In this document: positions 1 through 8,837 of the stretch, piece by piece
How the letters are laid out: each line of letters starts with the position of its first letter
Numbering within the stretch: the first letter of the stretch is position 1
NCBI GenBank assembly: GCA_017428785.1
Contig: JAFRQD010000030.1
Location: forward strand, 1-64,000
Reading direction: 5' to 3'
Length of the DNA stretch: 64,000 nucleotides
From: Bacteroidaceae bacterium
GTDB taxonomy: Bacteria > Bacteroidota > Bacteroidia > Bacteroidales > Bacteroidaceae
Notes under the pieces: model-generated
What the model saw: only the letters and a program-made list of their open reading frames with translations
What the model was told of the DNA's origin: nothing
Databases searched by the model: none
Program-made: the position numbers and the translations under genes

Positions 1-765
1 ATCAACCTCTCTAAGGAGAACGAGCCCGACATCTACAATGCCATCAAGCGCAACGCTCTCCTCGAGAACGTGACGGTGGACAAGGACGGCAAGATTGACT
101 TCGCCGACAAGAGCGTGACCGAGAACACCCGCGTAAGCTATCCTATCGACCACATCGAGAAGATCGCCCAGAAGGTGAACGGCAAGAGCGCAGGTCCCGA
201 CGCCAAGAACGTCATCTTCCTCAGCGCAGACGCATTCGGCGTACTGCCTCCCGTCAGCATCCTCACTCCCGAGCAGACGAAGTACTACTTCCTCTCTGGC
301 TTCACAGCAAAGCTGGCCGGCACAGAACGCGGCATCACCGAGCCCACTCCCACCTTCAGCGCTTGCTTCGGCCAGGCATTCCTCGAACTGCATCCCACAA
401 AGTATGCTGAGGAACTCGTCAAGAAGATGGAGAAGAGCGGCGCAAAGGCTTACCTCGTCAACACAGGTTGGAACGGCACCGGCAAGCGCATCTCTATCCC
501 CGACACACGCGGCATTATCGACGCCATCCTCGACGGCAGCATCCTGAAGGCCGAGACAAAGAAGATTCCTTTCTTCGACTTCGAAGTGCCCACAGCTCTG
601 CCCAACGTCAACCCCGCCATCCTCGATCCTCGCGACACATACGCTGACGCAAGCATCTGGGAAGAGAAGGCAAAGGACCTCGCCGCACGCTTCATCAAGA
701 ACTTCGGCAAGTACACAACAAACGAGGCTGGCAAGGCTCTCGTCGCCGCAGGTCCGAAGCTGTAA
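1..765 (+). CDS. pckA: Phosphoenolpyruvate carboxykinase (ATP), C-terminal part
   Basis: The open frame runs in from the window edge, so only the last 254 residues are present. They match the C-terminal half of ATP-dependent PEP carboxykinase, with segments such as [28 protein letters not shown] and [12 protein letters not shown], and [12 protein letters not shown]. The enzyme interconverts oxaloacetate and PEP; in gut Bacteroidales it commonly runs toward oxaloacetate in the fermentative succinate branch (family knowledge). The stop codon is followed by a 31-bp exact copy of the last codons plus stop (739-769 repeated at 805-835), then a strong hairpin. Nothing suggests the gene is damaged; the N-terminal half is simply outside the window. 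Confidence 0.95.
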   Translation: MNLSKENEPDIYNAIKRNALLENVTVDKDGKIDFADKSVTENTRVSYPIDHIEKIAQKVNGKSAGPDAKNVIFLSADAFGVLPPVSILTPEQTKYYFLSGFTAKLAGTERGITEPTPTFSACFGQAFLELHPTKYAEELVKKMEKSGAKAYLVNTGWNGTGKRISIPDTRGIIDAILDGSILKAETKKIPFFDFEVPTALPNVNPAILDPRDTYADASIWEEKAKDLAARFIKNFGKYTTNEAGKALVAAGPKL

Positions 766-835
766 AGCAATAAGACCGAAAGGCAACGAGCTCTAAAAAG
801 AGAACTCGTCGCCGCAGGTCCGAAGCTGTAAAGCA
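739..835. repeat. 31-bp direct repeat duplicating the pckA 3' end
   Basis: Bases 739-769 (the last codons of pckA, its stop and four further bases) are repeated exactly at 805-835, 66 bp downstream. The second copy is outside the gene but carries the same stop codon. It looks like a short tandem duplication or a remnant of a recombination or conversion event at the gene end. Confidence 0.9.
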
Positions 836-857
836 TAGACTTCAGAATAATACAACT

Positions 858-888
858 AAAGGGTGCATCTTTTGAAGGTGCACCCTTT
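858..888. terminator. Hairpin terminator between convergent pckA and rsmD
   Basis: Perfect 10-bp stem (AAAGGGTGCA / TGCACCCTTT) with an 11-nt loop, followed on the plus strand by an AT-rich tract. It lies between two convergent genes and could serve both. Confidence 0.8.
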
Positions 889-941
889 ACATTTTATATA
901 TACGCGCGTATATAATATATATAGGTAAAGAAGCGAGTCGA

Positions 942-1475
942 TTACTGGAAGAAGGAGAAGTTGACGCTGCCGTAGCTGCGGTGCTCGACGAAGCGCGGAT
1001 GCTGTGAGAAGTCGTTAGTCTTGCCGTGCTCAAGCACAAAGAGGCCATCCTCCTTGAGAAGGTTGCGGCTCAGGATGATGTCGGGCAGCTCGGGAATCTG
1101 CGGCAGGACGTAAGGCGGGTCGGCAAAGATGAAGTCGAACTGCTCGCGACACTTTGCCACAAACTGCAGGGCGTCGCCTCGGACGGGCACTGCCGCTGTG
1201 TCCTGCAGCTTGTCGAGGAACTGCTTGATGAGGCGATGGTGGCGCATGTCAAGCTCAACGCTGATGACGCGTCCGCAACCTCGGCTCACAAGCTCGAGCG
1301 TGATGCTGCCCGTGCCGGAGAAGAGGTCGAGGGCAGTCGGCGCCTCGCTGAAGTCAATATAAGCCTGCAGGACATTGAAGAGGTTCTCCTTCGCGAAGTC
1401 CGTCGTCGGGCGTGCCGAGAAGCTGCGCGGCACCTCGAAATGCCTGCCTTTGTATTTGCCGGTTATGATTCTCAT
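942..1475 (-). CDS. rsmD: 16S rRNA (guanine(966)-N2)-methyltransferase RsmD
   Basis: 177 residues, normal for RsmD. The start MRIITGKYKGR is the family's typical N-terminus. The SAM-binding motif I (DLFSGTGSITLE, about residues 50-61) and the catalytic DPPY motif (about residue 118) of N2-guanine methyltransferases are both visible. It methylates G966 of 16S rRNA during 30S assembly. It faces pckA and is followed upstream by the leftward DUF3822 gene, with which it could be co-transcribed (84-bp gap containing short GTGAAAA repeats). Confidence 0.92.
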   Translation of the reverse strand: MRIITGKYKGRHFEVPRSFSARPTTDFAKENLFNVLQAYIDFSEAPTALDLFSGTGSITLELVSRGCGRVISVELDMRHHRLIKQFLDKLQDTAAVPVRGDALQFVAKCREQFDFIFADPPYVLPQIPELPDIILSRNLLKEDGLFVLEHGKTNDFSQHPRFVEHRSYGSVNFSFFQ

Positions 1476-1559
1476 TCCTTCGGAAGTGAATAGTGAAAAG
1501 TGAAAAGTGAAGAATAAGAGTTACATCCCATCTCGTTGGTTACTTTGATTTTTCACGCT

Positions 1560-2297
1560 TCACTCAATATTTAGGATATACTCTGCCAAGGTCTTCTTCA
1601 GGTCCTTTGATGCGCCTTCCAGATGAAGGGCGTCCTTCTGAGGATGGAGCTCAAGGGCTTTCCATATGCCGAGGAGCAGGAAGGTGCGGTCACTGTCGTT
1701 CGATGCCGTTTGCGATGCTGCATAGAGGAGCTTGCTGCGGCGGAAGACAGCGATGAAGAAGCGCTGGGGTTCGATGTGGAGATACACGTCGCATTGCTCA
1801 GCATCTTCAGGGACGGGACGCTTCTCCTGCTGTGCGGCAAAGTGCTCCAATTGCTGAGCATCGGTGCAGCAGACCTTCACATCGGGATAGCATTCCTCAG
1901 CGACGCGCAGGATGTCCTGGTCGAGACAGAACAGCATGACTGCTTCGAGCGAAGAGAGTATCTGGTACTGCATGTCGGCCACGCTGGCTTGTTCGCCAGG
2001 GAAGCATAGGCGATAATAGGCCAGCATGTCGCTCTTGTTGAAGTGCTCGAGAGGGACGATGGTGGCGGGGCCTTCGACGACGAACTCGGTGCTCTGGAAG
2101 CGATAGTCCATCAGGTAAGGCTTCCGCAGGGCCTGCCTCAAGACGTCCGCCCTTGCAGAAGGTGCAGAGACAGGGAAACGGTCTGTCTGCACAGTCGAAC
2201 CGTCGAGCGTGTTAAGTACAGAAAAAGAAAATCCATCCGCACAGAAGCGGATGGATAGTCTATAACCGGTAAATGCCTTATTCCCAGTTGCCAGCAT
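1560..2297 (-). CDS. DUF3822 family protein
   Basis: About 245 residues. The N-terminal block GYRLSIRFCADGFSFSVLN resembles DUF3822 proteins, a Bacteroidota family with an ASKHA-like (actin/hexokinase) fold and no established function. I chose the ATG at 2297, which leaves about a dozen residues before the conserved RLSIR and overlaps the upstream gene's stop by 20 nt; an in-frame ATG at 2321 would overlap by 44. DUF3822 genes commonly sit beside rsmD in Bacteroidales, as here, so a link with rRNA methylation is possible but unproven. Confidence 0.75.
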   Translation of the reverse strand: MLATGNKAFTGYRLSIRFCADGFSFSVLNTLDGSTVQTDRFPVSAPSARADVLRQALRKPYLMDYRFQSTEFVVEGPATIVPLEHFNKSDMLAYYRLCFPGEQASVADMQYQILSSLEAVMLFCLDQDILRVAEECYPDVKVCCTDAQQLEHFAAQQEKRPVPEDAEQCDVYLHIEPQRFFIAVFRRSKLLYAASQTASNDSDRTFLLLGIWKALELHPQKDALHLEGASKDLKKTLAEYILNIE

Positions 2298-2967
2298 TGT
2301 TGTTCCAATTGTTGCCGGCATCGCCGATCTTCAGGCCTGGGTATGCGCCCTTAGCATTGGCTTCTTCATTACGATTGTAGATGAGGCGCTTGCCTGCTCT
2401 GCCCATTCCTTTGAGGAAGCTGCTGTCTGGGGCGTTGCACTCCATCACCTGGATGATGGTGCCCGAGCGAGTAGTGTTGGGGCAAGCGATGATTTCGAAG
2501 GTGTCGCCCTGGGAGAATGGGATGTAGCGCAAGGAGTCGGCCACGAAGCCCTCATAGTTGTAGAGTGAGTCCTGCAGCGATACCCAGATGGTGTCGCGCT
2601 TGAAGTTCTGGAGGCCGTTGGCTGCGATGGCTGCCTGGTCGCCGCTGTTGACGATGGCTGCTGCCTTGTCTTCGGTCAGGCCTTTGTTCATCTGGTCTTC
2701 GGTAAGCACGCCTTGTTTCATGACAACGGGCAGTTTGCCTTCCTTCACGAACTTGATGAGCTCGGACCAGTCGGCACAATACACACCGTCGTGCTGGGCC
2801 TTGTAAGCTTCCTCTGCACTGCGTATCTCCATAAGACGCGCCTTTACTACGTTCTCTCTGGCTGCGACGGTTGCGTCGAAGTCTTCTGTGTCCTTAATGC
2901 TACGCCAGCAAATGAAGAGCAAACCGGCAACACAGATACCTAAAATAACATTTATTACCTTTTTCAT
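2278..2967 (-). CDS. Membrane-anchored hypothetical protein, upstream of DUF3822
   Basis: 229 residues from the ATG at 2967 (MKKVINVILGICVAG...). One N-terminal hydrophobic segment (about residues 4-21) is probably an uncleaved anchor, followed by a helical stretch rich in charged residues (ARENVVKARLMEIRSAEEAY) resembling a pilin-like stalk, then an extracytoplasmic region ending in Asn/Trp-rich GDAGNNWNNNAGNWE. I do not recognise a named family. A possible in-frame start 19 codons upstream has no signal-like sequence and lies beyond the -7 box at 3002-3009, so 2967 is preferred. It overlaps the DUF3822 gene and is likely in the same transcript. Confidence 0.7.
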   Translation of the reverse strand: MKKVINVILGICVAGLLFICWRSIKDTEDFDATVAARENVVKARLMEIRSAEEAYKAQHDGVYCADWSELIKFVKEGKLPVVMKQGVLTEDQMNKGLTEDKAAAIVNSGDQAAIAANGLQNFKRDTIWVSLQDSLYNYEGFVADSLRYIPFSQGDTFEIIACPNTTRSGTIIQVMECNAPDSSFLKGMGRAGKRLIYNRNEEANAKGAYPGLKIGDAGNNWNNNAGNWE

Positions 2968-3001
2968 TGTTATATGTGATTTATTTTGTAAATTCGCATC
3001 G

Positions 3002-3009
3002 CAAAAGTA
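3002..3009 (-). promoter_or_regulatory. -7 box for the leftward 2967 gene
   Basis: Reads TACTTTTG on the minus strand (TAnnTTTG consensus), 35 nt upstream of the ATG at 2967. No clear -33 TTTG at the usual spacing. Confidence 0.5.
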
Positions 3010-3058
3010 AAAAGAATTCTTCACATATCCGAAAAAAAGGGCTTTTTTTTATAAAAGA

Positions 3059-4573
3059 ATGGCAATAAGTGATGATTTAGGGGCTCTAATCAGGGAGAAC
3101 TTCGACCATAATCCGACGAAAGAGCAGGAAAAAGCCATCATTATGCTCTCCGACTTCTTGCTTTCAAGAGAGCGTGATTCTGTTTTCCTGCTTAAGGGGT
3201 ATGCCGGCACAGGCAAGACCTCGCTTCTGGCTGCTTTGGTACGCACTATGCAGCAGCTCTGCCAACGGGTCATGTTGCTTGCTCCGACGGGGCGCGCAGC
3301 GAAGGTCTTGTCGTCTTATGCAGGCGCACCGGCGTTTACCATACACAGGAAGATATACAGGCAGAAGTCCATCACGGACATGGATGTCTTTCAGAACGAT
3401 GTGAATCTTCGGCAGGACACGCTGTTCATTGTGGACGAGGCGTCGATGATAGCGAACGATGCCCACGACAGCACAGTCTTCGGAACGGGCCGCCTGCTCG
3501 ACGACCTGATGCACTATGTCTATTCCTGCGACGGGTGCCGGCTCGTGCTTGTGGGCGATACGGCCCAGCTTCCGCCGGTCGGAGAGGAAGAGAGTCCGGC
3601 CCTGAGCCGCACGATGCTCGAGGGGTATGGAATGGAGGTGACGGAGCTCTGTCTGACGCAAGTGGTGCGGCAGCTCGAGGAGTCGGGCATCCTCTGGAAC
3701 GCCACGATGCTCCGCAGCCTCATACAGAACGGCGACATGTTCGAGTTCCCAAAACTCAGGGGCAAGAGCTTCCCCGACATCAAAGCACTTCCGGGCGACG
3801 AGCTCATCGAGGCGCTCGAGCAGAGTTACCGCGAGTTCGGAACCGACGGGACGATAGTCGTGACCCGAAGCAACAAGCGTGCCAATATATATAATAATGG
3901 TATAAGGGCCCGCATCCTCGACCATGAAGAGGAGCTCTCCAGCGGCGACCTGATTATGGTGGCGAAGAACAACTACTATTGGACAGAAGCAGCCCAGTCC
4001 CCAACCCACCTCCAGACCCCCTCTAACTCCCCCTTAAAGGGGGAGGACTCAACTTCGCAAGTCTCCCCTTTAAGGGGAGATTTAGAGGGGTCTTCTTTCA
4101 TCGCCAATGGCGACACCGCGGTGGTCCGACGGCTTCGGAACGAACGGTCGTTCTACGGCTTCCGCTTCATCGACGCTACCATCGAGTTCCCCGACTACGA
4201 CAACAAGGAGATGGAGGTCACCGTCCTGCTCGACACGCTTCAGAGCGAAGCGCCTGCCCTCACCCGTCAGCAGCAGGAAGCACTCTTCCAGGGTGTCTGG
4301 GAAGACTATCCCGAACTGACAAACCGACGCGACCGAATGAAGAAACTGCGCCAGGACCCCTACTACAATGCCCTGCAAATCAAGTATGCCTATGCCGTCA
4401 CCTGTCACAAGGCTCAGGGCGGACAATGGGAGCACGTCTATATCGACCAGGGATACATCACCGAGGAGATGCTCACGCCCGACTATTTCCGATGGCTCTA
4501 CACCGCCATCACCCGCGCTACCCGGCAAGTCTATCTCGTCAACTGGCCCGACTCGGCACTCTCCGATGCCTGA
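3059..4573 (+). CDS. RecD-like ATP-dependent DNA helicase with palindrome insertion
   Basis: 504 residues, a superfamily 1B helicase of the RecD/UvrD-C type common in Bacteroidales. Visible motifs: Walker A GYAGTGKTS (about residues 48-56), motif II VDEASM (about 129-134), motif III VLVGDTAQLPPVG, and the C-terminal YAVTCHKAQGGQWEHV and YTAITRA. It unwinds DNA 5' to 3' in repair or recombination. Residues about 309-346 (TEAAQ... to ...DLEGSS) are the translation of a composite palindrome at 4014-4093 lying between NNYYW and FIANGD, which are normally close together. The frame is intact and the insert is outside the motifs, so the enzyme may be functional. Confidence 0.88.
   Translation: MAISDDLGALIRENFDHNPTKEQEKAIIMLSDFLLSRERDSVFLLKGYAGTGKTSLLAALVRTMQQLCQRVMLLAPTGRAAKVLSSYAGAPAFTIHRKIYRQKSITDMDVFQNDVNLRQDTLFIVDEASMIANDAHDSTVFGTGRLLDDLMHYVYSCDGCRLVLVGDTAQLPPVGEEESPALSRTMLEGYGMEVTELCLTQVVRQLEESGILWNATMLRSLIQNGDMFEFPKLRGKSFPDIKALPGDELIEALEQSYREFGTDGTIVVTRSNKRANIYNNGIRARILDHEEELSSGDLIMVAKNNYYWTEAAQSPTHLQTPSNSPLKGEDSTSQVSPLRGDLEGSSFIANGDTAVVRRLRNERSFYGFRFIDATIEFPDYDNKEMEVTVLLDTLQSEAPALTRQQQEALFQGVWEDYPELTNRRDRMKKLRQDPYYNALQIKYAYAVTCHKAQGGQWEHVYIDQGYITEEMLTPDYFRWLYTAITRATRQVYLVNWPDSALSDA
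4014..4093. repeat. Composite G/C-run palindrome inside the recD-like gene
   Basis: An inverted repeat of two arms, each itself self-complementary (CCCCCTTAAAGGGGG and CTCCCCTTTAAGGGGAG), separated by about 10 bases. The outer ends (AGACCCC...GGGGTCT) also pair. It is translated in frame as about 27 residues rich in Pro, Ser and Gly. It belongs to the same family as the elements at 5353-5446, 47983-48091 and 58737-58806. Confidence 0.9.
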
Positions 4574-4613
4574 CCAGACAGGCCTCGTTGCAAATCATCG
4601 CACGTTAAGTTCA

Positions 4614-4735
4614 TTGTTGCATCATGATGCAGCAATTGATTTATCATGATGCAGCAATTGAATCATCATGACCAATCAATGAACGCCGCACGCGGAAATG
4701 AGTAATTTGTCCTGCGGAGGCGAGCGTCGCGACAT
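4614..4735. repeat. 22-bp dyad array A (mixed CATCATGATG and CCGC-GCGG units)
   Basis: Three consecutive 22-bp units at 4614-4635, 4636-4657 and 4658-4679, all starting TTG and ending CAA, the first two around CATGATGCAG and the third around ATCATGAC. They are followed in the same 22-bp register by a GC-rich unit at 4680-4701 (core CCGCACGCGG) and degenerate sequence. The array fills most of the 326-bp gap between the recD-like gene and rfbD. Confidence 0.9.
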
Positions 4736-4864
4736 GAGGAAACAGGAAACGCCTTGTGTCCGCCGATTTCACCCGTCAAGCCGTAATCGCTCTCCTTTTC
4801 TCTCTTTTCACGCATTTTATGTAAAAAAAACTGCGCATTTAGGAGTATCTTTACATTTTTTTAC

Positions 4865-4872
4865 TATCTTTG
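4865..4872 (+). promoter_or_regulatory. -7 box for the rfbDCB operon
   Basis: TATCTTTG, 28 nt upstream of the rfbD start; a TTTA rather than TTTG lies near the -33 position. Confidence 0.65.
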
Positions 4873-4899
4873 TGCACGGAATATAGTATAAAAGGGGTA

Positions 4900-5880
4900 A
4901 TGACCATACTCGTCACAGGAGCAAACGGCCAGTTGGGCAACGAAATGCGCATCGTTGCAAAAGGCTCGGCCGACAAGTACATCTTCACGGATGTCACTGA
5001 GCAAGAGGGCGTGGAGACCACGTTTCTCGACATCACCGACCTCGAGGCCGTCCGAGCCATCGTCAAGGAGAACGGGGTGCGAGCCATCGTGAACTGTGCG
5101 GCGTGGACAAACGTCGATGCAGCCGAGGCTCCCGAGAACCGCGCTCTCGTCGAGAAACTCAATGCCACGGCCCCCGAGAACCTGGCCCGTGCGATGAAGG
5201 AAGTGGGCGGTTGGCTCGTGCAGATATCCACCGACTATGTATTCGGAAAGGAGCCCTACAACACGCCTTGCCGCCCCGACCAGCAGGGCACGCCGACCGG
5301 CGTCTATGGCGAAACGAAGAAAGAAGGAGAGGAGCGAATCAAGAAGGTATTCAGCCCCTTCCCCGTTCCCCCTTTGGGGGAGTGCTATCGAGGAACTGAA
5401 GGTGGGCAGCTTGGACACTCCCCCAAAGGGGGAGAAGGAGGGGGCTTCATCATCATCCGCACGGCCTGGCTCTACAGCGAATATGGCAAGAACTTCTGCA
5501 AGACGATGCTCAACCTCACGCAGACCAAGCCGCAGCTCAACGTTGTCTTCGACCAGTGCGGCACTCCGACGTACGCCCTCGACCTCGCAAAAGCAATACA
5601 AGTCATCCTCCTGAAGCCCGTGCAAGGCATCTACCACTTCTCCAACGAAGGCGTCTGCTCGTGGTACGACTTCACGCAGATGATTGCCCGCATCGCCGGA
5701 CACAAGGATTGCGACATCCGCCCCTGCTACTCCTCGGAATACCCAAGCCCCGTGAAGCGCCCCGCCTACTCCGTGCTCGACAAACGCAGCATCCGCGAGA
5801 CCTTCGGCATAGAGGTGCCGTATTGGGTCGACTCACTGGAAAAATGTATCGCCAACATTAAAAAGAACAGCTCGTTATAA
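4900..5880 (+). CDS. rfbD: dTDP-4-dehydrorhamnose reductase with palindrome insertion
   Basis: 326 residues from the ATG at 4900 (MTILVTGANGQLGNE), preceded by AAAGGGG; typical RfbD proteins are about 285-295 residues. It is an NAD(P)H-dependent short-chain reductase: Rossmann motif GANGQLG, the STDYVF segment and the YxxxK pair in VYGETKKEGE. It makes dTDP-L-rhamnose, the last step of the pathway. Residues about 150-182 are the translation of the composite palindrome at 5353-5446, lying between the RIKKV helix and the FIIIRTAWLYS strand, so the extra length is explained by the insertion and the frame is kept. First gene of the rfbD-rfbC-rfbB operon. Confidence 0.92.
   Translation: MTILVTGANGQLGNEMRIVAKGSADKYIFTDVTEQEGVETTFLDITDLEAVRAIVKENGVRAIVNCAAWTNVDAAEAPENRALVEKLNATAPENLARAMKEVGGWLVQISTDYVFGKEPYNTPCRPDQQGTPTGVYGETKKEGEERIKKVFSPFPVPPLGECYRGTEGGQLGHSPKGGEGGGFIIIRTAWLYSEYGKNFCKTMLNLTQTKPQLNVVFDQCGTPTYALDLAKAIQVILLKPVQGIYHFSNEGVCSWYDFTQMIARIAGHKDCDIRPCYSSEYPSPVKRPAYSVLDKRSIRETFGIEVPYWVDSLEKCIANIKKNSSL
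5353..5446. repeat. Composite G/C-run palindrome inside rfbD
   Basis: Two arms of about 32 bp (5353-5384 and 5416-5446) pair almost completely. Each arm contains the short palindrome CCCCCTTTGGGGG or CCCCCAAAGGGGG, and the arms are separated by about 31 bp. Translated in frame within rfbD. Confidence 0.9.
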
Positions 5881-5919
5881 CGATACCACGTCATAACGTC
5901 ATAACGAAAAAGACAAACC

Positions 5920-6480
5920 ATGCAAGTAATCAAGACCGCCATCGATGGCGTACTCATCATAGAACCACGCATCTTCAAGGATGCACGCGGGTACTTCTTC
6001 GAATCATTCTCGCAGAGAGAGTTCGAGGAGAAAGTCGGCCCCATCCGCTTCGTGCAGGACAACGAAAGCATGTCCTCCTACGGCGTGATGCGCGGCCTGC
6101 ATTTCCAGCGCCCGCCCCACACGCAAAGCAAGCTCGTCCGCTGCGTCAGAGGCGCCGTCCTCGATGTGGCCGTCGATATACGCAAAGGCTCACCCACCTA
6201 TGGGCAGCACGTCGCCGTCGAACTCACAGAAGAGAACCACAGGCAGTTCTTCGTGCCGAAAGGCTTCGCCCACGGTTTTGCCGTACTGAGCGAAACGGCT
6301 GTCTTCCAGTACAAGTGCGACGAGTTCTACCATCCCGAAGCCGACGACGGCATCAGCATCACAGACCAAAGCCTCGGCATCGACTGGCGAATACCCACCG
6401 AGAAGGCAATCCTCAGCGAAAAGGACACAAAGCATGTTAACCTCAAGGACTTCGAAAGTCCGTTTACATACCAAGTATAA
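5920..6480 (+). CDS. rfbC: dTDP-4-dehydrorhamnose 3,5-epimerase
   Basis: 186 residues, the normal RfbC length. The cupin signature is clear: EPRIFKDARGYFFESF, the catalytic-His block GVMRGLHFQRPPHTQSKLVRC, and FVPKGFAHGFAVLSE. It epimerises C3 and C5 of the 4-keto-6-deoxy sugar between the RfbB and RfbD steps. It lies 39 bp after rfbD and 2 bp before rfbB, so it sits mid-operon. Confidence 0.95.
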   Translation: MQVIKTAIDGVLIIEPRIFKDARGYFFESFSQREFEEKVGPIRFVQDNESMSSYGVMRGLHFQRPPHTQSKLVRCVRGAVLDVAVDIRKGSPTYGQHVAVELTEENHRQFFVPKGFAHGFAVLSETAVFQYKCDEFYHPEADDGISITDQSLGIDWRIPTEKAILSEKDTKHVNLKDFESPFTYQV

Positions 6481-6482
6481 CT

Positions 6483-7619
6483 ATGAAACTTAACATTGTC
6501 ATCACAGGCGGCGCCGGTTTCATCGGCAGTCACGTCGTTCGACTCTTCGTCAACAAGTACCCTGAGTATAAGATCATCAACCTCGACAAGTTGACCTACG
6601 CAGGCAACCTCGCGAACCTCAAGGACATCGAGGACAAGCCTAACTATAAGTTCGTGAAGATGGACATCTGCGACTTCGACGCATTCTACAAGCTGATGCA
6701 GGACGAGAAGATAGACGGCATCATCCACCTCGCAGCAGAGAGCCACGTGGACCGTAGCATAAAGGACCCCTTCACATTTGCTCGCACGAATGTGATGGGC
6801 ACGCTCTCCCTCCTGCAGGCTGCCAAGCTCTATTGGGAAAGCCTGCCCGAGAGGTACGAAGGCAAACGCTTCTACCACATCTCGACCGACGAGGTGTACG
6901 GGGCGCTCGAGATGACGAACCCCGAAGGCATCAAGCCGCCTTTCACCACGACTGCCAGCAGCTCCGAGCATCACTTGGCGTACGGCAAGGACTTCTTCTA
7001 CGAGACAACGAAGTACAATCCCCACAGCCCGTACTCTGCTTCGAAAGCCTCCAGCGACCACTTCGTCCGCGCTTTCCACGACACTTACGGCATGCCGACC
7101 ATCGTGACGAACTGCTCCAACAACTACGGCCCCTATCAGTTCCCCGAGAAACTGATACCGCTCTTCATCAACAACATACGCCATCGCAAGCCCCTCCCCG
7201 TCTATGGTAAGGGCGAGAACGTGCGCGACTGGCTCTATGTCGAGGACCACGCCCGGGCCATCGACACCATCTTCCACAAAGGCACCATCGCCGAGACCTA
7301 CAACATCGGCGGCTTCAACGAGTGGAAGAACATCGACATCATCAAGACGGTCATCAACACAGTTGACCGCCTGCTTGGCCGTCCCGAAGGCGCCGACATG
7401 GACCTCATCACCTACGTCACAGACCGCCTCGGCCACGACGCCCGCTATGCCATCGACTCCACCAAGCTGCAGAAGGAGCTGGGATGGGAGCCTTCGCTCC
7501 AGTTCGAAGAGGGCATCGAAAAGACCGTCAAGTGGTACCTCGAGAACGAACAGTGGATGGACAACATCACAAGCGGCGACTACGAGAAGTATTACGACGA
7601 CATGTACAAGAACAGATAA
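6483..7619 (+). CDS. rfbB: dTDP-glucose 4,6-dehydratase
   Basis: 378 residues. NAD-binding GGAGFIGSHVVR at the N-terminus, TYAGNLANL, the HISTDEVYGAL block and the YxxxK pair in PYSASKASSDH identify RfbB of the extended SDR family. It converts dTDP-glucose to the 4-keto-6-deoxy intermediate. Third gene of the rhamnose operon. The thymidylyltransferase gene rfbA, usually adjacent, is not in this cluster and must lie elsewhere. Confidence 0.95.
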   Translation: MKLNIVITGGAGFIGSHVVRLFVNKYPEYKIINLDKLTYAGNLANLKDIEDKPNYKFVKMDICDFDAFYKLMQDEKIDGIIHLAAESHVDRSIKDPFTFARTNVMGTLSLLQAAKLYWESLPERYEGKRFYHISTDEVYGALEMTNPEGIKPPFTTTASSSEHHLAYGKDFFYETTKYNPHSPYSASKASSDHFVRAFHDTYGMPTIVTNCSNNYGPYQFPEKLIPLFINNIRHRKPLPVYGKGENVRDWLYVEDHARAIDTIFHKGTIAETYNIGGFNEWKNIDIIKTVINTVDRLLGRPEGADMDLITYVTDRLGHDARYAIDSTKLQKELGWEPSLQFEEGIEKTVKWYLENEQWMDNITSGDYEKYYDDMYKNR

Positions 7620-7667
7620 GCAGAACAAACAGAACAAACATAATAAACCTAAATAAACAAAAGAACT

Positions 7668-8822
7668 ATGATGACTCGTATTCAAACAAGACTGAAAGCA
7701 CTGCTCACAGCAGCATTGCTCGCGACCGCTTTCTCCGCACATGCTCAGGAAGCTCCCTCAAACTATGTCTCTTATCCTTATGCCTTCATCGGCTTGCAAG
7801 GCGGGGTACAGGAAACTGCAACTCATTACTACAACAATTGGAAACTTTTCACGCCGACCGCAAGTGTCAGCTTTGGTGCGCACTTCACGCCAGTGTTCGG
7901 CGCCCGCCTGCATGTCAACGGCATCTGGAACAAGAGCGGCATCGACATGGATTACCGTAACCTTGACGAGACCTACAAGTACAAGTACATCACAACTGAC
8001 CTCGATGCAATGATCAACGTGGTCAACCTCTTCTCCAAGAACCAATACCGTCCCTGGAATGTTTACCTCATCGGAGGTATCGGCCTCAACTACGCTTGGG
8101 ACACGGAATATGCATCATCCCTGAAGCAATACATTTCGGAGAAGAAGGCTGAGAACCGCTTCAGCCACAACTTCCGCCTTGGTGGCATGTTGGATGTCAA
8201 GGTGGCACGCAACTGGAGCGTCAACATCGAAGTGGATGCCAACTGCCTCAACGACCGCTTCAACTGCAAGACCAGCCACAACGACGACTGGCAGTTCACT
8301 GCACAGCTGGGCGTGGCATACAAGTTCGGCCTTCCCCACAAGGCTAAGGGCGACCCGAGGTCGAACATTATCGTTGCCCCCGAAACTATCGGCGCAGACA
8401 CAGAGACGGCATCTGCCAACACGGGCGTATCAATCGACAAACCCGAACCGGCACCCACTACCGCTCCGACTGTTGTGACACCGGCTCCCGAAGTAAAGAA
8501 GGAAGAGATAACCCGCAACATCTTCTTCGAGATTCGTAAGACCGAGGTTACTGCGAAGGACCAGACGATAATTGCCGAGGTGGCAAAATGGCTCAAGGAT
8601 CATCCCGATGCTAAGGTCACCGTTACCGGATATGCCGACAAGGGAACGGGCAACGCCGCCAACAACGAGCGCTTTGCCAAGCAGCGTGCCGAGTCTGTGA
8701 CCAAGGCGCTGATAAAGAAGGGCGTGGAGAAGAGCCGCATCACCACCGACTCGAAGGGCGACCGTATGCAGCCATTCGCTGAGAATGACAAGAACCGCGT
8801 CACCATCATCGTCGGCAAATAA
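7668..8822 (+). CDS. OmpA-family outer-membrane protein (paralogue 1)
   Basis: 384 residues. Signal peptide MMTRIQTRLKALLTAALLATAFSAHA, then an N-terminal beta-barrel of about 200 residues with alternating aromatic strands (YKYKYITTDLDAMINVVNLF, WNVYLIGGIGLNYAWD), a Pro/Thr-rich linker (about 250-275) and a C-terminal OmpA peptidoglycan-binding domain (NIFFEIRKTEV ... VTGYADKGTGNA ... ERFAKQRAESV). It should tether the outer membrane to peptidoglycan. It is closely similar to the gene at 15407-16627; the two flank the CHASE2/CHAT genes. It lies 48 bp after rfbB and may be co-transcribed. Confidence 0.9.
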   Translation: MMTRIQTRLKALLTAALLATAFSAHAQEAPSNYVSYPYAFIGLQGGVQETATHYYNNWKLFTPTASVSFGAHFTPVFGARLHVNGIWNKSGIDMDYRNLDETYKYKYITTDLDAMINVVNLFSKNQYRPWNVYLIGGIGLNYAWDTEYASSLKQYISEKKAENRFSHNFRLGGMLDVKVARNWSVNIEVDANCLNDRFNCKTSHNDDWQFTAQLGVAYKFGLPHKAKGDPRSNIIVAPETIGADTETASANTGVSIDKPEPAPTTAPTVVTPAPEVKKEEITRNIFFEIRKTEVTAKDQTIIAEVAKWLKDHPDAKVTVTGYADKGTGNAANNERFAKQRAESVTKALIKKGVEKSRITTDSKGDRMQPFAENDKNRVTIIVGK

Positions 8823-8837
8823 TAACAAACCACTTTC

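Noticed and set aside
1492-1515. GTGAAAA repeats upstream of rsmD as a regulatory site
   Set aside because: Short, imperfect and without a promoter box; probably simple slippage sequence.
6327-7742. 471-residue minus-strand frame opposite rfbB
   Set aside because: Shadow of rfbC/rfbB; rich in Val/Asp/His as expected for the complement of this coding sequence.
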